Source: Arthrobacter sp. CAU 1506 | Lineage (GTDB): Bacteria > Actinomycetota > Actinomycetes > Actinomycetales > Micrococcaceae | Length of the DNA: 64,000 bases | Assembly (NCBI RefSeq): GCF_005047635.1 | Contig: NZ_SUKC01000006.1 | Coordinates: 143,298-207,297 of the forward strand | Direction of reading: 5' to 3' | In this document: one piece after another, positions 60,001 to 64,000 of the stretch | Position numbering within the stretch: position 1 is the stretch's first letter | Layout: each line of letters begins with the position of its first letter | Notes under the pieces: generated by a model | The model's input: the letters and a program-made list of their open reading frames with translations, nothing else | Told to the model about the DNA's origin: nothing | The model's database searches: none | Made by a program: the position numbers and the translations under genes

Positions 60001-61868
60001 TGGGCAGCGAGGACATCAAGCTCGAATTTCCGGTTTCGGGTCAGGGACTGGTGATGGATCTTGGTGTTCCGGCGCGTCCGGACAGCTCGCTGCTGGAGGC
60101 GCTGTTGCAGCAGATCCTGGTGGATGCCCTCCTGCAGCGCTACGGCTTCTCGCCGGAAGATACCTGGGGCAGCCCCGCGGGCACAGGTGCTGTCGATCCT
60201 GTAGCGCGGCAACAGCTTGGCACCGAGACCGCAGTCCCGCTGGACGGTAGCGCGGAGGCTCCTGATGCCTTCTCATCCTCAGCCGCAGAGAGCTCCGCGG
60301 ATGAGCCCGTGATACCGGAGGACGGCGCAGGTATACCGTCCGAGCTGGCACAGCTTCTCGCTGCAGTGGATCCTAGGGTGCTTGACGATGCGCAGGCCAT
60401 TGATTTTTTGAAGGCTGCCGCTCGGGTGGAAGCCTGGGTCCAGTCGTGCCAGGTGCAGGCGCTGAACCGCTTCGCGCTACTCCGGGCCGGGCAGGGCGGG
60501 GAACGAGATCCGGAAGGCTTCTCCCGGTTCGCGCCGCAGGAAATTTCGGCTCATTTGTCCACCGGGGAAGCCGCCGCGAGGACTATGCTGGCAGACGCCC
60601 GCAACATCTGTGCCCATTTGCCGGCAACACTCCGAGCCATGAGCAGCGGTGATCTGGACTTGGCTCGCGCCAAAGCTCTGGCCAGAGGCTCTGCCGATCT
60701 ACCGGCGGATAGCCTCGAGGAATTCGAAGCGGCAGTGCTTCCTGGCGCCGGCAATATCACCGTGGAGTCCGTGAGGTCGCGGGCCCGGAAGATGCGCGAC
60801 CGGCTGCACCCGGAGTCTTTATCAGAGCGGCACCGGCGGGCGAACGAGTCCCGGGACGTGCAGCTGACGGATCAGGATGACGGCATGGCCGAACTGTGGA
60901 TCCGGCTGAGCGCCGACAAAGCCCACCTGGTCTTCGACCGGATTCAATCCACCGCACGTTTCCTCCAAGGGCCCGGGGAGGAACGGACTTTGCCGCAGTT
61001 GAGGGCCGATGTGTTCTCCGACCTCCTGCTGGACGCTCCGGCTCCGGCTGCGGCGCCGGTTGCGGAACTGGACGTGAAACCTAGCCCGGCTCCGACTGGG
61101 GAACTGGATGAGAAACCGGATGTGGCATTGGCCGCCCGCACCGAGTTGATCCCTGAACCGGCACGGGGGAGACCAAGTAGTAGTGCGGGGCCGGGGATGC
61201 TGGTCACGATGCCGCTGACCACGCTGCTGGGACTCAGCGAGGAGCCTGGAGATTTGGCCGGACATGGGCCTATTCCACCGGAGATGGGCCGACAACTATC
61301 CCAATTGGCGAAATCTTGGTTGTTGGTGCTCACGGATGACCAAGGCCAGGCCATCGCAGCAGCCCGGAAGCTGAGGATTCCACCCGAATGGCTGAAGCGA
61401 CTCGTCCGCGTCCGGGACCGGCACTGCCGCTTTCCCGGTTGCCGCCGGGCTGCGCAGCACTGCGAGATCGATCATGTCATCGCGTGGCAGGACGGCGGGC
61501 TGACCGTTCTGGAGAACCTGCAGTGCCTGTGCGTTGCGCATCATGCGGCGAAGACCGCGGGTGAATGCAGTGCAGAGGCGGGTCCCAACGGTGAGATCAC
61601 CTGGACAACGCGAACCGGCCATCGCAAGACCACGTTTCCTGACGAAGGCTGGGACGCACTCCTGCCGCGCGCTGCCGGTGGCGAGAGCGAAGCCCAAGGC
61701 GAGAACGACTGCGAGAGCAGGAGTACGGCCGGCAACGGAAACGCCGAAACGAACGAGCCCGGAACCAACACCCGCGGAACCGGGGACAGGAAGCCCGGAC
61801 GGACCCTCGGCGGCATTGAACTGCCCGACGAGGAGGACACCGACCCGAACGCGCCGCCACCGTTCTGA
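60000..61868 (+). CDS. DUF222 / HNH endonuclease domain protein (13E12 family)
   Basis: A 622-residue protein of the high-copy actinobacterial 13E12 (REP13E12-like) group. An acidic N-terminal extension (residues 1-125) is followed by the DUF222 helical domain (AAARVEAWVQSCQVQALNRF, SAHLSTGEAAARTMLADARN) and a C-terminal HNH nuclease motif: RDRHCRFPGCRRAAQHCEID, HVIAWQDGG, NLQCLCVAHHAAKT. The two CxxC pairs and His residues are present. The last 90 residues are charged and low complexity. The family is often repeated and thought to be mobile or recombinogenic; its function is unproven. Confidence 0.85.
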   Translation: MGSEDIKLEFPVSGQGLVMDLGVPARPDSSLLEALLQQILVDALLQRYGFSPEDTWGSPAGTGAVDPVARQQLGTETAVPLDGSAEAPDAFSSSAAESSADEPVIPEDGAGIPSELAQLLAAVDPRVLDDAQAIDFLKAAARVEAWVQSCQVQALNRFALLRAGQGGERDPEGFSRFAPQEISAHLSTGEAAARTMLADARNICAHLPATLRAMSSGDLDLARAKALARGSADLPADSLEEFEAAVLPGAGNITVESVRSRARKMRDRLHPESLSERHRRANESRDVQLTDQDDGMAELWIRLSADKAHLVFDRIQSTARFLQGPGEERTLPQLRADVFSDLLLDAPAPAAAPVAELDVKPSPAPTGELDEKPDVALAARTELIPEPARGRPSSSAGPGMLVTMPLTTLLGLSEEPGDLAGHGPIPPEMGRQLSQLAKSWLLVLTDDQGQAIAAARKLRIPPEWLKRLVRVRDRHCRFPGCRRAAQHCEIDHVIAWQDGGLTVLENLQCLCVAHHAAKTAGECSAEAGPNGEITWTTRTGHRKTTFPDEGWDALLPRAAGGESEAQGENDCESRSTAGNGNAETNEPGTNTRGTGDRKPGRTLGGIELPDEEDTDPNAPPPF

Positions 61869-62039
61869 CCCTGTCGTTGTATTGAACCTCGACGCTCCAC
61901 CGTGGGAATCCCGGGCATCGGGTGGGTGAGGTGTTTTGCCCGGTGTTGGCCAAGAATTCACCAGCGCTCAGTCTGCCGGTCAGTTTCAATCGAAACGCTA
62001 AGGCAGGGAACCGACAGACTGAATGTGGAAGGCGAAATC

Positions 62040-63854
62040 GTGACCGATACCAAGAAGCGCTACCTGCCGATGCTGGGCCATGTGGCCGGTAAGCGCAGCG
62101 CCGTGACCTGCGCGCTCAAGTGCGACAACGCCTGTGCCAAGGGCGTGTGCAACACCTCCGAGAACAACTACTTCCGAGACATCGTCTCGGCCGAGTACTC
62201 CCGGCGGCGGATGATGGGGCTGGGCGGCGCAGGCGCGCTCGCGTTGATGTTCGGCGGCGGGGCGGCCGCCGAGGCGCAGGTCGGGCTCGCCCCGGCCGCC
62301 AAGGCCGGACAGGTAGCAGGGAACCGGAGCAAGCTGAAGTTCGACGGCATCAAGGCTGTGCCGAACAACGTGGACGACGTCGTGGTCCCCAAGGGCTACA
62401 ACTGGGATCCGGTGATCCGCTGGGGCGACCCGCTGTTCCACGACACCCCGGAGTTCGACCCGGAGAACCAGACGAAGGAGTCCCAGTCGGGCCAGTTCGG
62501 CTACAACAACGACTACCTGGACATCATCGAAATTCCGGGCAGCAAGGGCAAGCGCGCGGTGCTGTTCGCCAACCACGAATACACCAACGAAGGCATCATG
62601 TTCCCGCCGAACATGCCGGTTGAGCGCCAGCGCGAGGTCGCGATGGCCGCGCACGGCCTGTCCGTGGTGGAGCTGGAGCGCAAGGGCAAGGGCCAGCCGT
62701 GGCGGTACGTGCGCGGTGCCCAGCTGAACCGCCGGTTCCTGATGGACACCGAATACGAACTGACCGGGCCGGCTGCTGGCTCGGACCTGCTCAAGACCCA
62801 GGCCGATCCCACCGGACGCTTGGTGTTCGGCACCCTGAACAACTGCGCGGGCGGCACCACTCCGTGGGGAACGGTCCTTTCGGGCGAAGAGAACTTCAAC
62901 CAGTACTTCAAGGTGGCGGCTCCGACCGCGGAGCAGCGCCGCTACGGCCTCACGTCATCCAACCCGTCGCGCGGCTGGCAGATGCCGGAACCTCGCTTCG
63001 ACACCGACCGTCCCGAAGGAAAGAACGAAGAGAACCGGTTCGGCTGGATTGTGGAGGTCGACCCGTTCGATCCCACGTCGACTCCGCGCAAGCACACCGC
63101 CCTGGGCCGGTTCAAGCACGAAGGCGCCAACGTGACCATCGCTGCCTCCGGCCATGCGGTGTCCTACTCCGGCGACGACGAGCGCTTCGACTACCTGTAC
63201 AAGTTCGTCTCCAAGGGCAAATACCGCGAGGGCGACAAGAAGCACAACATGACGCTGCTGACCGAGGGCGATCTGTTCGTGGCCAGCTTCAAGGGCAACT
63301 CGCCGCAGAACCAGATCGACGGTTCCGGCGTGCTCCCCTCCGACGGCGCGTTCGACGGAACCGGGCACTGGATCCAGCTGACCCGGGACGGCAAGTCCCT
63401 GGTGCCGGGCATGGGCATCGACCAGGTGCTGGTCTACACCCGCCTGGCCGCCGACGCGATGGGTGCCACCAAGATGGACCGGCCGGAGGATGTTGAGATC
63501 AACCCGGCGACCGGCAAGATCTACATGGCCTGCACCAACAACACCTCCCGCACCCGAGCACAGGCGGATGAGCCGAACCCGCGGGCGAACAACCGCCACG
63601 GACACATCGTCGAAATGACCGAGACCGGCGACCAGACCTCCACCGAGTTCACCTGGAAGCTCATCCTGGTGGCCGGCGACCCCGCGGTGGACGAGTCCGT
63701 CTACTTCAGCGGCTACCCGGCAGACCAGGTGCAGCCGATCTCCTGCCCGGACAACCTGGCCTTCGACGCCGCCGGCAACCTGTGGGTGTCCACCGACGGC
63801 CAGCCCGGCACCATCCAGCGCAACGACGCCCTCTTCCGCGTCTCGCTGCGGTAA
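62040..63854 (+). pseudogene. phoX: PhoX-type Tat-exported alkaline phosphatase gene, 3' end lost to an insertion
   Basis: Codes for 604 visible residues of a calcium/iron-dependent DUF839 (PhoX) phosphatase. After a cytoplasmic lead with CALKCDNACAKGVC comes the twin-Arg signal YSRRRMMGLGGAGAL (about residues 53-67). The catalytic core is present (LFANHEYTNEG, GTVLSGEENFNQYF, GRFKHEGANV, MDRPEDVEINPATGKIY). Known PhoX proteins continue for several dozen residues after NDALFRV; here the frame ends with SLR and TAA at the edge of IS256-type sequence. GTG 62040 has GGAAGG upstream. The truncated product may be inactive. Confidence 0.75.
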
Positions 63855-64000
63855 CTGTCAACCTGTTTGAGATTTTTGGGACTATCCCTTTAACGGTGTA
63901 TCCGGCGGTTTCCATTAGTAGTTTTCAGCGGTCGGGAACCGGTCGCTGAAGGTGATGGCGAATGCGTTGAGAGCGGGCTTCCAGCGCGTTACCCATCGCA
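63851..64000 (-). mobile_element. End of an IS256-family insertion sequence (runs out of the window)
   Basis: Behind the truncated phoX the sequence changes in character (ACTGTCAACCTGTTTGAG, then TTTTTGGGAC). It ends, on the minus strand, in the C-terminus of a transposase. The exact left boundary (about 63845-63857), terminal inverted repeat and target duplication cannot be fixed without the other end. Confidence 0.75.
63915..64000 (-). CDS. IS256-family transposase, C-terminal fragment
   Basis: The minus-strand frame reads RWVTRWKPALNAFAITFSDR then FPTAENY and TAA (63915-63917). This is the characteristic conserved C-terminus of IS256/Mutator-type DDE transposases; the remainder lies beyond base 64000. 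Confidence 0.85.
   Translation of the reverse strand, partial: RWVTRWKPALNAFAITFSDRFPTAENY

Noticed and set aside
63706..63915. Minus-strand frame starting at 63915
   Set aside because: Arg-rich shadow frame crossing the phoX/IS junction; the real transposase end is in a different frame with stop at 63915-63917.

Overview
The window is a contiguous stretch of high-GC chromosome from an actinobacterium, most likely a member of the Micrococcaceae (Arthrobacter-like). Reasons: very GC-rich codon use, frequent GTG starts, a bS22-type mini ribosomal protein gene, a BldC-like regulator, Rex, ResABC/CcdA cytochrome c maturation, menaquinone genes, DUF222/HNH proteins, and many first genes whose start codon lies 5-7 nt behind a TAnnnT -10 box, i.e. 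probably leaderless mRNAs. No rRNA, tRNA or CRISPR array was seen.

Layout. 1-7450: end of topA, a Ppx/GppA phosphatase, proC, a Ktr/Trk potassium uptake pair (minus strand), an AcuC-type deacetylase and a small ArsR-like regulator. 7755-12265: gdhA, a BadF/N-acetylglucosamine-kinase-like gene, a leader-peptide attenuator (WYAYF peptide) ahead of a class I DAHP synthase, a BldC-like regulator and the bS22 gene. 12401-21655: HAD phosphatase, glutaredoxin-like protein, Rex, a QYGQ-repeat membrane protein, a histidine phosphatase, then the cytochrome c biogenesis operon (resA-ccdA-resB-ccsB) and two small membrane proteins. 21724-27248: menA, menE, menB (minus strand) and small stress or unknown genes.

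27365-47487 is dominated by aerobic phenylacetate catabolism, split into five transcription units: thiolase-paaF-paaH, paaZ, paaR, paaI-paaK and paaABCDE-paaG. Each of these five units has a copy of one 17-bp operator-like sequence in front of it, matching the known PaaR (TetR family) site, so the window holds a complete regulon with its repressor. A GNAT acetyltransferase, a tyrosine phosphatase, a secreted M14 peptidase, two PnuC-like membrane proteins, oligopeptidase B and a 27-residue membrane peptide lie in between. 47534-53844: a frameshifted 2-hydroxyacid dehydrogenase gene, a DHFR-like reductase, and a divergent Lrp regulator facing the branched-chain 2-oxoacid dehydrogenase genes bkdABC (no E3 gene). 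53992-64000: metallo-beta-lactamase hydrolase, MFS transporter, PAP2 phosphatase, menC, a DUF222/HNH protein, and a Tat-exported PhoX phosphatase gene that appears cut off by an IS256-family element running out of the window.

Two unusual sequence-level themes deserve attention. (1) A REP-like element (GGTsrTCGACCAAG...GGAGACC) forms an array between paaE and paaG and also occurs, in frame and in both orientations, inside the inter-domain linkers of the E2 gene bkdC. (2) Many genes carry short degenerate tandem duplications right behind, or spanning, their stop codon.
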